Shown one piece after another: positions 6,780 through 12,250 of a stretch of 13,545 nucleotides of DNA. Location: contig DFES01000105.1 in NCBI GenBank assembly GCA_002369175.1, positions 1-13,545 on the forward strand, written 5' to 3'. Every line of letters begins with the position of its first letter. The stretch's first letter is position 1. Position numbers and translations under genes: made by a program. The notes below the pieces were generated by a model. That model was not told where the DNA came from. It made no database searches and saw nothing but the letters and a program-made list of their open reading frames with translations. This DNA is from Selenomonadaceae bacterium UBA3796 (lineage in GTDB: Bacteria > Bacillota > Negativicutes > Selenomonadales > Selenomonadaceae).

Positions 6780-7241
6780 TTGTCAGTGAAAATACTTGCG
6801 CGCCATTTGACCGTGGAGTTTTATAACTGTAAGTCCAGCAAACTCCAGGATTTGCAGATGATACAGGACGCACTGAAGGATAGCGTTGAGGAGCAGGGCT
6901 GCGATCTGCTGAATCTCTCTGCAGAGAAGATTGCGGAGGATCATTTTGCCGTGATGGCCATGTTCCGTGATGGGCATATTGTGCTCCATGTTTATACGGA
7001 GTTGAAGTATGTCGCCCTGGATATTTTCCTCTGCCGGGAGCAGGCGGATCCGGAGGATATCCGGAAGGCAATCCAGAAATTCTTCAAGCCGGACAAGACA
7101 AAGACAACGCTCCTCAAGCGGGGAGATTTCGGCAAGGAGAAGGAAATCAAGCCCAAGACGAAGACGAGGGTGGCGCCTCTGCGGAAAATCCACAATACGG
7201 GGGCAAAGGTCATCCGCATTCTTGCCCGCCGCAATAAGTAG
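6780..7241 (+). CDS. SpeD-fold (S-adenosylmethionine decarboxylase-like) protein lacking the pyruvoyl serine
   Basis: The N-terminal part aligns with bacterial SpeD (T. maritima type): 'ILARHLTVEFYNC' near 5-17 matches the family's GRHL..EFY.C, and 'GHIVLHVYTELKYVALDIFLC' at 65-85 matches the active-site segment SHLTIHTWPE.GYAAIDLFTC. The serine that normally self-cleaves to form the pyruvoyl cofactor is Gly65 (codon GGG 6972-6974), and no Ser, Thr or Cys lies within residues 60-66. The catalytic His (H70), the Glu (E74) and the Cys (C85) remain. So it probably cannot decarboxylate AdoMet and is a pseudoenzyme with another role. Residues 113-153 form a very basic tail. AAGGAG at 6769-6774 suits TTG 6780 (5 nt) better, while GTG 6786 (MKILARHL) fits the family alignment better. 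It lies 30 nt after glmS and is probably co-transcribed with it. Confidence 0.8.
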   Translation: MSVKILARHLTVEFYNCKSSKLQDLQMIQDALKDSVEEQGCDLLNLSAEKIAEDHFAVMAMFRDGHIVLHVYTELKYVALDIFLCREQADPEDIRKAIQKFFKPDKTKTTLLKRGDFGKEKEIKPKTKTRVAPLRKIHNTGAKVIRILARRNK

Positions 7242-7248
7242 CAAAATC

Positions 7249-7284
7249 CGGAGTATCCGATGCTGGGTCGGTGCTCCGTTTTTT
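7249..7284 (+). terminator. Intrinsic terminator of the glmS/SpeD-like unit
   Basis: CGGAG (7249-7253) pairs with CTCCG (7274-7278), with an inner CCGA/TCGG stem around a TGCTGGG loop and two unpaired bases per side between. A run of six T follows at 7279-7284. An A-run at 7243-7246 could pair with the T-run. It lies 7 nt after the stop of the SpeD-like gene. Confidence 0.88.
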
Positions 7285-7299
7285 GTGTGCATTTTTGCA

Positions 7300-7328
7300 A
7301 TGACAAAAGGTCTTTATTGTAGTAAAAT
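7300..7328 (+). promoter_or_regulatory. Promoter of the polyprenyl synthase/Tat/quinone operon
   Basis: ATGACA at 7300-7305 and TAAAAT at 7323-7328 are 17 nt apart. It sits between a strong terminator and the next gene, and the region downstream is AT-rich. Each box has one mismatch to consensus. Confidence 0.6.
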
Positions 7329-7360
7329 AGTTGGGTATGCAAATTTTTTTTGTATTTTGT

Positions 7361-7367
7361 AGGTGAT
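7361..7367 (+). promoter_or_regulatory. Shine-Dalgarno AGGTGAT that decides a TTG start
   Basis: AGGTGAT is complementary to the 3' end of 16S rRNA just beyond the classic GGAGG site. TTG at 7372 is then at the normal distance. The in-frame GTG at 7363 lies within this site and has no site of its own. Confidence 0.55.
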
Positions 7368-7371
7368 AAAG

Positions 7372-8343
7372 TTGTCGAAGGCAATGTTTGATGTAATAAA
7401 AGGGGACTTGGAAGAACTGGAAAAGGAACTTCTGTCCGCCGTGGATTCTCCCGTGGAGATCGTACGGGAAATCGGAACCCATTTAGTGATGGCGGGGGGG
7501 AAGCGCATCCGCCCGGCACTTTGCCTGTTGGCAGCTCATGGGGGAGTGGGATTTGAGCTGAGGCGTGTTCTCCCGCTGGCGGCGGCGTTGGAACTTATCC
7601 ATACGGCCTCCCTTGTCCATGACGATGTCATTGACGAGGCTGGGACAAGGCGAGGTGTTCCCACGGCCAATGCGAAGTGGGGCAACCAGATTTCCATCCT
7701 AAGCGGTGACTATATTTTTGCGCAGGCCTTTCAGCTCGTGGCGATGCAGGATTACGGAAACTATGTATACCATCGTCTGGCGGAACTGGTGGGAAACCTC
7801 AGTGCGGGAGAAATCATCCAGAACCGCCAGGTGTATATGGCTTCAAGGGATATAGAGGACTATTTCCGTCGCATTCAGAAGAAAACGGCGGATTTCCTGG
7901 AGATATCCTGTGAACTCGGCGGCGTTGTCTCCGGCATGGACGGGGAGAGGACGAAGCAGTTGGCGGAATACGGCCATTGCATCGGCATGGCCTTCCAGAT
8001 TACCGATGACCTTCTCGATATCGAACAGACCGAGGAAAAGCTCGGAAAACCGGCGGGCAATGACATCCGTCAGGGGATCGTGACACTTCCTGTCATACGT
8101 GCTCTCAACGAGAGTCCCGACGGGGAGGAATTGGAAGTCATTGTGACGGATCCGGAGATGACGGAGGAAATGGCGGCGAGAGCCATTTCCATCGTGAGAG
8201 CCAGTGACGGAGTCTCCTTTGCCAAGGACAGGGCAGACGAATATCTTGACCGTGCCAGAAAGGTTCTTCCGGAAGGACTCCCGGAGGCGGTCAGGGAAGC
8301 CCTCCTCATGGTGGCGGATTTTATCGGGGAAAGGGATTTTTAA
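7372..8343 (+). CDS. Long-chain trans-polyprenyl diphosphate synthase
   Basis: This 323-residue protein belongs to the polyprenyl synthetase family and condenses isopentenyl diphosphate units onto an allylic primer. It shows GGKRIRP near residues 42-48, the first aspartate-rich motif DDVID at 84-88 followed by RRG, and the second motif DDLLD at 212-216 followed by 'GKPAGNDIRQGIVTLPVI'. The residue five places before the first motif is the small Ala79, which in this family allows long products (hexaprenyl or longer), as in the quinone side-chain enzymes HepT, IspB and SdsA. No ATG has a good ribosome site; TTG 7372 is preferred, with GTG 7363 and ATG 7384 as alternatives. It heads a run of closely spaced genes (13 nt to the next) that includes a UbiA-type prenyltransferase, which fits supply of a menaquinone tail. 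Exact chain length is unknown. Confidence 0.92.
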   Translation: MSKAMFDVIKGDLEELEKELLSAVDSPVEIVREIGTHLVMAGGKRIRPALCLLAAHGGVGFELRRVLPLAAALELIHTASLVHDDVIDEAGTRRGVPTANAKWGNQISILSGDYIFAQAFQLVAMQDYGNYVYHRLAELVGNLSAGEIIQNRQVYMASRDIEDYFRRIQKKTADFLEISCELGGVVSGMDGERTKQLAEYGHCIGMAFQITDDLLDIEQTEEKLGKPAGNDIRQGIVTLPVIRALNESPDGEELEVIVTDPEMTEEMAARAISIVRASDGVSFAKDRADEYLDRARKVLPEGLPEAVREALLMVADFIGERDF

Positions 8344-8356
8344 GGGGAGAATTGCC

Positions 8357-8737
8357 ATGTTTGGTATCGGAATACCGGAACTCATACTCATTCTCATTGT
8401 CGGACTCATTGTTTTCGGACCCAGCAAGCTGCCGGAAATCGGACGAGCCGTGGGCAAGGGGCTCAGAGAATTCCGCAAGGCATCCAATGCCCTGCAGTCG
8501 GCAATCAATGCCACGGAGGAGCCTGCATCTCCAAGAGCGGCATCGGCTCCCGCAGAACGTCCGTCGCAGTCCCCTGCCCCGGCAGAGAAGACCGCAACGG
8601 CGGAAGAGACGGTACCTGCCGACACTCCGCCGAAGGATGCGGTGACGGAGGCAGTTCCGCCAAATCCGGCATCCCGGGGATATGAGCCGCCGACACAGGA
8701 ATCCGTACGGGCGCAGCTGGAACAGAAGAAGGGATGA
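8357..8737 (+). CDS. Sec-independent translocase TatA/TatB-family protein, long-tailed
   Basis: This 126-residue protein starts MFGIGIPELI, with a short membrane helix at residues 5-20, the FGPSKLPEIGR hinge at 20-30, and an amphipathic helix to about residue 52. The remaining ~75 residues are Pro/Ala/Glu-rich and probably unstructured, ending in a charged EQKKG. The helix and hinge are TatA/B hallmarks, and Glu8 with a Gly-Pro hinge is typical of TatB and bifunctional TatA proteins. TatA forms the pore for folded twin-arginine substrates, while TatB works with TatC as receptor. The long tail and the presence of a shorter TatA next to it suggest a TatB-like role, but this is inference. AAGGGGAG at 8342-8349 is 7 nt before the ATG. 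An in-frame extension upstream lies inside the synthase gene and is rejected. Confidence 0.88.
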   Translation: MFGIGIPELILILIVGLIVFGPSKLPEIGRAVGKGLREFRKASNALQSAINATEEPASPRAASAPAERPSQSPAPAEKTATAEETVPADTPPKDAVTEAVPPNPASRGYEPPTQESVRAQLEQKKG

Positions 8738-8748
8738 AACCATCGGGA

Positions 8749-8770
8749 GATTTTGTCTGTCGACAAAATC
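8749..8770. repeat. Perfect inverted repeat GATTTTGTC-TGTC-GACAAAATC over a -35 box
   Basis: Two 9-nt perfect arms (8749-8757 and 8762-8770) flank TGTC. No T-run follows, so it is a poor intrinsic terminator. The right arm covers the -35 of the promoter before the second tatA, as expected of an operator; an RNA hairpin in the operon transcript is the alternative. Confidence 0.65.
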
Positions 8771-8789
8771 TGAGCAATGGCGTTATAAT
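8760..8789 (+). promoter_or_regulatory. Internal promoter before the second tatA
   Basis: TCGACA at 8760-8765 (one mismatch to consensus) and a perfect TATAAT at 8784-8789 are 18 nt apart. This would let tatA, tatC and the quinone genes be expressed apart from the synthase gene. Confidence 0.65.
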
Positions 8790-8818
8790 AATACGAGCGG
8801 ATTTTTATGAGATGAAGT

Positions 8819-8824
8819 AGGAGG
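8819..8824 (+). promoter_or_regulatory. Shine-Dalgarno AGGAGG that decides the tatA start
   Basis: AGGAGG is only 2 nt before ATG 8827 but 8 nt before ATG 8833, so the second ATG is the likely start. Confidence 0.75.
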
Positions 8825-8832
8825 ATATGTGT

Positions 8833-9039
8833 ATGTTTGGATTAGGCGTGCCGGAACTCTTGATTATTCTTGTCATTGGGCTGGTGCTCTTTGGTCCGGG
8901 GAAATTGCCCGATGTGGGAAAGGCTTTGGGGAAGAGCATCAAGGAATTCAAGAATGCGAACAAGGAAGAGGAGCCTGTGAATGTGACGGAGAAACCCCAG
9001 GTGCTTGCGGCAAAGACGGAAGAGCCGGAGAAAAAATAA
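8833..9039 (+). CDS. tatA: Twin-arginine translocase subunit TatA
   Basis: This 68-residue protein is close to the usual TatA size. It starts MFGLGVPELL, has a membrane helix at residues 5-20, the FGPGKLPDVGKALGKSIKEF hinge and amphipathic helix at 20-40, and a short charged tail rich in Glu and Lys. TatA oligomerises in the inner membrane to let folded twin-arginine proteins cross. It shares its first 20 residues closely with the longer TatA/B protein just upstream, which suggests duplication and specialisation. The start at ATG 8833 is chosen from the AGGAGG spacing. TatC follows after 17 nt. It has its own likely promoter with an inverted repeat over the -35. Confidence 0.94.
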   Translation: MFGLGVPELLIILVIGLVLFGPGKLPDVGKALGKSIKEFKNANKEEEPVNVTEKPQVLAAKTEEPEKK

Positions 9040-9056
9040 TCGGGTAGGGAGAATCC

Positions 9057-9824
9057 ATGTCAGAAGAGAAACGTATGGAAGAACAGCTGCCTGTGGCAAG
9101 TGGAGGAGAGGCAGCGGAGGATTCGCTGGACGATGGAAGCATGTCCTTGGTGAAGCATCTTGAGGAACTTCGTTACAGGATCATCCGGAGCCTGATTGCC
9201 GTAGGCATGGGAAGCGCTATTGCCTATTATTTCATAGCGGACATCATGCACTGGCTCACCCTTCCGGTGGGAAAACTGTATTACATGCAGCCTTCGGAGG
9301 CTTTTTTCACCTATTTGAAGGTAGCGGTTGCCACAGGCTTTCTCATTGCTTTGCCTGTGGTCTTTTATCATGTCTGGCGCTTTTTCCTGCCTGCATTGAC
9401 GCGGCAGGAACGCAGGGTCATTGCCCTTGTGGTTCCCGTGTCCGTTGTTCTCTTTTTTGGCGGGCTGGCCTTTTCCTTTTTCTTCGTGCTGCCGGCAGCG
9501 GTCAAGTTTTTCATGGGGTTCGGCAGTACGGAACTGGAGGCCATGTTTTCTGTCGACAGGTATTTCGATTTCGTCATTACCTTTGTCCTGCCCTTCGGTT
9601 TCGTGTTCGAGCTGCCTCTTGTCATCACGATTCTCGGAAAGCTCGGGGTTGTGGGGTCGGCGCTTTTGGGAAAACATCAGCGTACGGTGATCTTCCTTTC
9701 CTTTATCATCGCCGCCATCATCACGCCGACGCCGGACGTGTTTACCCAGTCCATGCTGGCACTTCCCATGATTGTCCTGTATGAAGTAGGGTATCTCATC
9801 GTGCGTTATATTTTGAAAAAATAG
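9057..9824 (+). CDS. tatC: Twin-arginine translocase subunit TatC
   Basis: This 255-residue, six-helix inner-membrane protein is the signal-peptide receptor of the Tat system. Family blocks are visible: 'LVKHLEELRYR' at 31-41, 'PSEAFFTYLKVA' at 79-90 with the conserved Glu81, 'FYHVWRFFLPALTRQERR' at 103-120, and 'IITPTPDVFTQSMLALPMIVLYE' near 221-243. The first ~30 residues before the family start are an acidic, hydrophilic extension (MSEEKRMEEQLPVASGGEAAEDSLDDG) without a recognised motif. AGGGAG at 9046-9051 is 5 nt before the ATG. It follows tatA by 17 nt and precedes the UbiD-family gene by 12 nt, so it lies inside a combined Tat/quinone operon. Confidence 0.97.
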   Translation: MSEEKRMEEQLPVASGGEAAEDSLDDGSMSLVKHLEELRYRIIRSLIAVGMGSAIAYYFIADIMHWLTLPVGKLYYMQPSEAFFTYLKVAVATGFLIALPVVFYHVWRFFLPALTRQERRVIALVVPVSVVLFFGGLAFSFFFVLPAAVKFFMGFGSTELEAMFSVDRYFDFVITFVLPFGFVFELPLVITILGKLGVVGSALLGKHQRTVIFLSFIIAAIITPTPDVFTQSMLALPMIVLYEVGYLIVRYILKK

Positions 9825-9836
9825 AGGAGAATTGCT

Positions 9837-11300
9837 GTGGCGTACAAGGATTTGCGGGAATTCATCGCGGATTTGGAGAATCGCGGCCTGCTCAAGCGAA
9901 TCAAGACGGAAGTGGACTGCGAGCTGGAAATCACGGAAATAACGGATCGGGTATCAAAGATGGAGGGCAGGCGGAATGTGGCCCTCCTTTTTGAGAATGT
10001 AAAGGGGTATGATATGCCTGTGCTCATGAATGCCTTTGGCAGCTATGAGCGCATGGCGCTGGCCTTGGGCGTGGAGAAGCTGGACGATATTGCGGAGGAG
10101 ATACGGGAGATACTGAAGATACCCTATGTTTCCCTCCAGAACAAGTTCAGTGTGGTTTCGCTGCTTCCGCTGGCGAAGAAGGCCATCAATTTTCCAAAGT
10201 ATGTGAAAAATGCGCCCTGTCAGGAAGTGATCATGGAGGAGCCGGATCTCGACAAACTGCCCATTCTCAAATGCTGGCCCCAGGACGGAGGGCGCTTTGT
10301 GACACTGCCTTTGGTGTTCACGAAGAATCCTGCCACGGGCAAACGCAATGTGGGCATGTACCGCCTGCAGAAATACGACAGCAGAACCACCGGAATGCAT
10401 TGGCACATCCACAAGAACGGAGCTGAGAATTTCCGCGATATGAGGGCAAAGGGAGGCGAGCGCCTGGAGGCGGCTGTTGCCATCGGAACGGATCCCGTGC
10501 TGACCTATGCGGCTACGGCTCCCCTTCCCAGGGATATCGACGAAATGGTCTTTGCCGGATTCCTCAGGCACAAGTCCGTGGAACTGGTGAAATGCAGGAC
10601 GGTGGACATCGAGGTGCCTGCCCATGCGGAAATCATCCTGGAGGGGTATGTGCAGGTGGATGAGATGCGGAGAGAGGGTCCTTTTGGCGACCATACGGGC
10701 TATTACTCCCTTGCGGATGATTATCCCGTGTTCCACGTGACCTGCATCACACATCGGAAGAATCCCATCTACTTTGCGACGGTGGTGGGCAAGCCTCCCA
10801 TGGAGGACTGCTATCTGGCAAAAGCCACGGAGCGCATCTTCCTGCCTCTCCTCCAGCAAATGCTGCCGGAGATTGTGGATATCAACATGCCATTGGAGGG
10901 CGTGTTCCACGACTGTGTCATCGTTTCCATAAAGAAGAGCTTCCCCATGCAGGCCAGAAAGGTCATGCACGCATTCTGGGGCATGGGGCAGATGATGAAT
11001 GTGAAGCTGATCATCGTGGTGGATGCCCATGTGAACGTGCAGGATCTCTCCGAGGTCTGGTGGCGGGTCTACAACAACATTGACGCCAAGCATGACTTGG
11101 AGATCGTGGAGGGTCCGCTGGATGTTCTCGATCATTCCTCACCTATGGCGAAATGGGGGGCGAAGCTTGGCATCGATGCCACAAAGACCTGGCCGGAGGA
11201 AGGTCATACGCGGGAGTGGCCGGATGAGATAGAGATGACGGAAGAGATACGGCAGAAGGTGGATGCCAAGTGGAAAGATTTGGGATTGGACGGGGAGTGA
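9837..11300 (+). CDS. UbiD-family decarboxylase (menaquinone-type, MqnL-like)
   Basis: This 487-residue protein is full length for the UbiD family, which uses prenylated FMN made by UbiX to decarboxylate aromatic acids. Visible blocks are 'KRNVGMYRLQKYDSRTTGMHWHIHK' near 169-193 (prFMN-binding region), 'AAVAIGTDPVLTYAATAPLP' near 212-231, 'AEIILEGYV' near 264, and the catalytic-acid block EGPFGDHTGYY at 280-290. The length and the GMHWHIHK stretch recall the SCO4490-type menaquinone decarboxylases. The UbiA-like prenyltransferase 9 nt downstream and the polyprenyl synthase upstream fit decarboxylation of a prenylated naphthoate in futalosine-type menaquinone synthesis. The start is GTG 9837, with GGAG at 9826-9829, 7 nt upstream. 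No ubiX gene is in the window. Another aromatic-acid substrate remains possible. Confidence 0.9.
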   Translation: MAYKDLREFIADLENRGLLKRIKTEVDCELEITEITDRVSKMEGRRNVALLFENVKGYDMPVLMNAFGSYERMALALGVEKLDDIAEEIREILKIPYVSLQNKFSVVSLLPLAKKAINFPKYVKNAPCQEVIMEEPDLDKLPILKCWPQDGGRFVTLPLVFTKNPATGKRNVGMYRLQKYDSRTTGMHWHIHKNGAENFRDMRAKGGERLEAAVAIGTDPVLTYAATAPLPRDIDEMVFAGFLRHKSVELVKCRTVDIEVPAHAEIILEGYVQVDEMRREGPFGDHTGYYSLADDYPVFHVTCITHRKNPIYFATVVGKPPMEDCYLAKATERIFLPLLQQMLPEIVDINMPLEGVFHDCVIVSIKKSFPMQARKVMHAFWGMGQMMNVKLIIVVDAHVNVQDLSEVWWRVYNNIDAKHDLEIVEGPLDVLDHSSPMAKWGAKLGIDATKTWPEEGHTREWPDEIEMTEEIRQKVDAKWKDLGLDGE

Positions 11301-11309
11301 ACTGCTTTC

Positions 11310-12155
11310 ATGAGCATCGGAGCGCATGTCAATAATATTGCCCTTCATCACATGGTCTTTGCACTGCCCTTTGCCTATATGAGCGCATTTCTTGCAGCGG
11401 GAGGGGTACCGCCCCTTTGGGAGCTTTTCTGGATTACGGTGGCGATTGCCGGAGCCAGGAGCGCGGCGCTTGCTCTGGACAATCTTGCCGATCTCAAGTA
11501 TGACAAGCAGCAGGAACGCCTCTCCTACCGCGTCATGGTGCGCGGTGATGTGACGCCCAGGGCGGCAAAGATATCCATTGGCGTCTATTTTCTGATCTTT
11601 CTCGCTGCAGTTTTGCAGCTCAAGCCCATCTGCATCAAACTGCTTCCGCTGGCGGCGATTCCTTTTCTCGTCTATCCCTATACGAAGCGTTTTACCTGCC
11701 TCTGCCATTTTATCCTGGGGGTGGCGGTTTCCATGGCTCCTGCAGGAGCATGGGTGGCTGTGCGGGGAACCATTGACCTGCCTCTGATCGTGCTGTGTAC
11801 GGCAGTGGCTCTCTGGATTGGGATGTTCGATGCGGTCTATGGCGCCCAGGATGAGGAATTTGACAGGAGCCATGGGCTTCATTCCCTTGCCACGGCCTTC
11901 ACTGCAAGGGGGGCGCTGCGGATTGCGAAAGCCGTGCATGCCGTGAGCATTGCCTGCTTCCTTGCCCTCGGCATGATGCTGCAGATGCATGGCGTTTATT
12001 TCATCGGCGTTGGGGTTGCGGCAGGAACCCTGGTATATCAGCATCGTATTGTAAAGCCTGACGATTTCAGCAGGGTGACGCAGGTTTACTTCATGCGGAA
12101 CGGCATAGTCTCCCTAGCGATGTTTGTCTTTACTTGGCTGGGATTTTATCTCTAA
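11310..12155 (+). CDS. UbiA-family prenyltransferase (MqnP-like)
   Basis: This 281-residue polytopic membrane protein joins a polyprenyl chain to an aromatic acid. The second Asp-rich motif is clear: 'GMFDAVYGAQDEEFDRSHGLHSL' at 171-193, matching the FD..Y..QD.EFDR..GLHS pattern of the bacterial UbiA-like group found with mena-type UbiD genes. The first motif is divergent: the usual NRxxDxxxDxxNPRT reads DNLADLKYDKQQERL at 57-71, so Asn becomes Asp57, while Asp61, Asp65 and Arg70 remain. Hydrophobic helices fill most of the rest. The start ATG 11310 has GGGGAG at 11292-11297, 12 nt upstream and overlapping the end of the ubiD-like gene. Role inferred: the prenylation step before the UbiD-like decarboxylation in menaquinone synthesis. 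Confidence 0.9.
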   Translation: MSIGAHVNNIALHHMVFALPFAYMSAFLAAGGVPPLWELFWITVAIAGARSAALALDNLADLKYDKQQERLSYRVMVRGDVTPRAAKISIGVYFLIFLAAVLQLKPICIKLLPLAAIPFLVYPYTKRFTCLCHFILGVAVSMAPAGAWVAVRGTIDLPLIVLCTAVALWIGMFDAVYGAQDEEFDRSHGLHSLATAFTARGALRIAKAVHAVSIACFLALGMMLQMHGVYFIGVGVAAGTLVYQHRIVKPDDFSRVTQVYFMRNGIVSLAMFVFTWLGFYL

Positions 12156-12165
12156 GGAACTGTTC
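12153..12165 (+). repeat. Shared motif TAAGGAACTGTTC, copy B
   Basis: The motif begins with the TAA stop of the ubiA-like gene and differs from the copy at 4574 by one base. It contains the palindrome GAAC-T-GTTC. An AT-rich stretch follows, as in copy A. Confidence 0.4.
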
Positions 12166-12170
12166 ATAAA

Positions 12171-12202
12171 TAAATTTTGGATTTGACTTGTCTAAATTTT
12201 GG
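12171..12202 (+). repeat. Direct repeat TAAATTTTGG in the folD upstream region
   Basis: TAAATTTTGG occurs at 12171-12180 and 12193-12202, a 22-nt period of about two helical turns. The 95-nt gap before folD shows no convincing -35/-10 pair, terminator or folate riboswitch. The repeats may be a regulator site or simple AT-rich chance. Confidence 0.4.
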
Positions 12203-12250
12203 TGAGAGAGTTTGTCGTGAGAGTGTTTGACGGAGAAGAGAGGGTGGATT

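Noticed and set aside
9954..11135. Long minus-strand open frame (about 390 codons) opposite the ubiD-like gene
   Set aside because: It lies entirely antisense to a strongly conserved enzyme, is His/Arg-rich without a recognisable domain, and reflects codon bias of the real gene.
12156..12250. Tetrahydrofolate riboswitch upstream of folD
   Set aside because: The 95-nt gap is AT-rich and shows none of the conserved stem pattern expected of a THF riboswitch.
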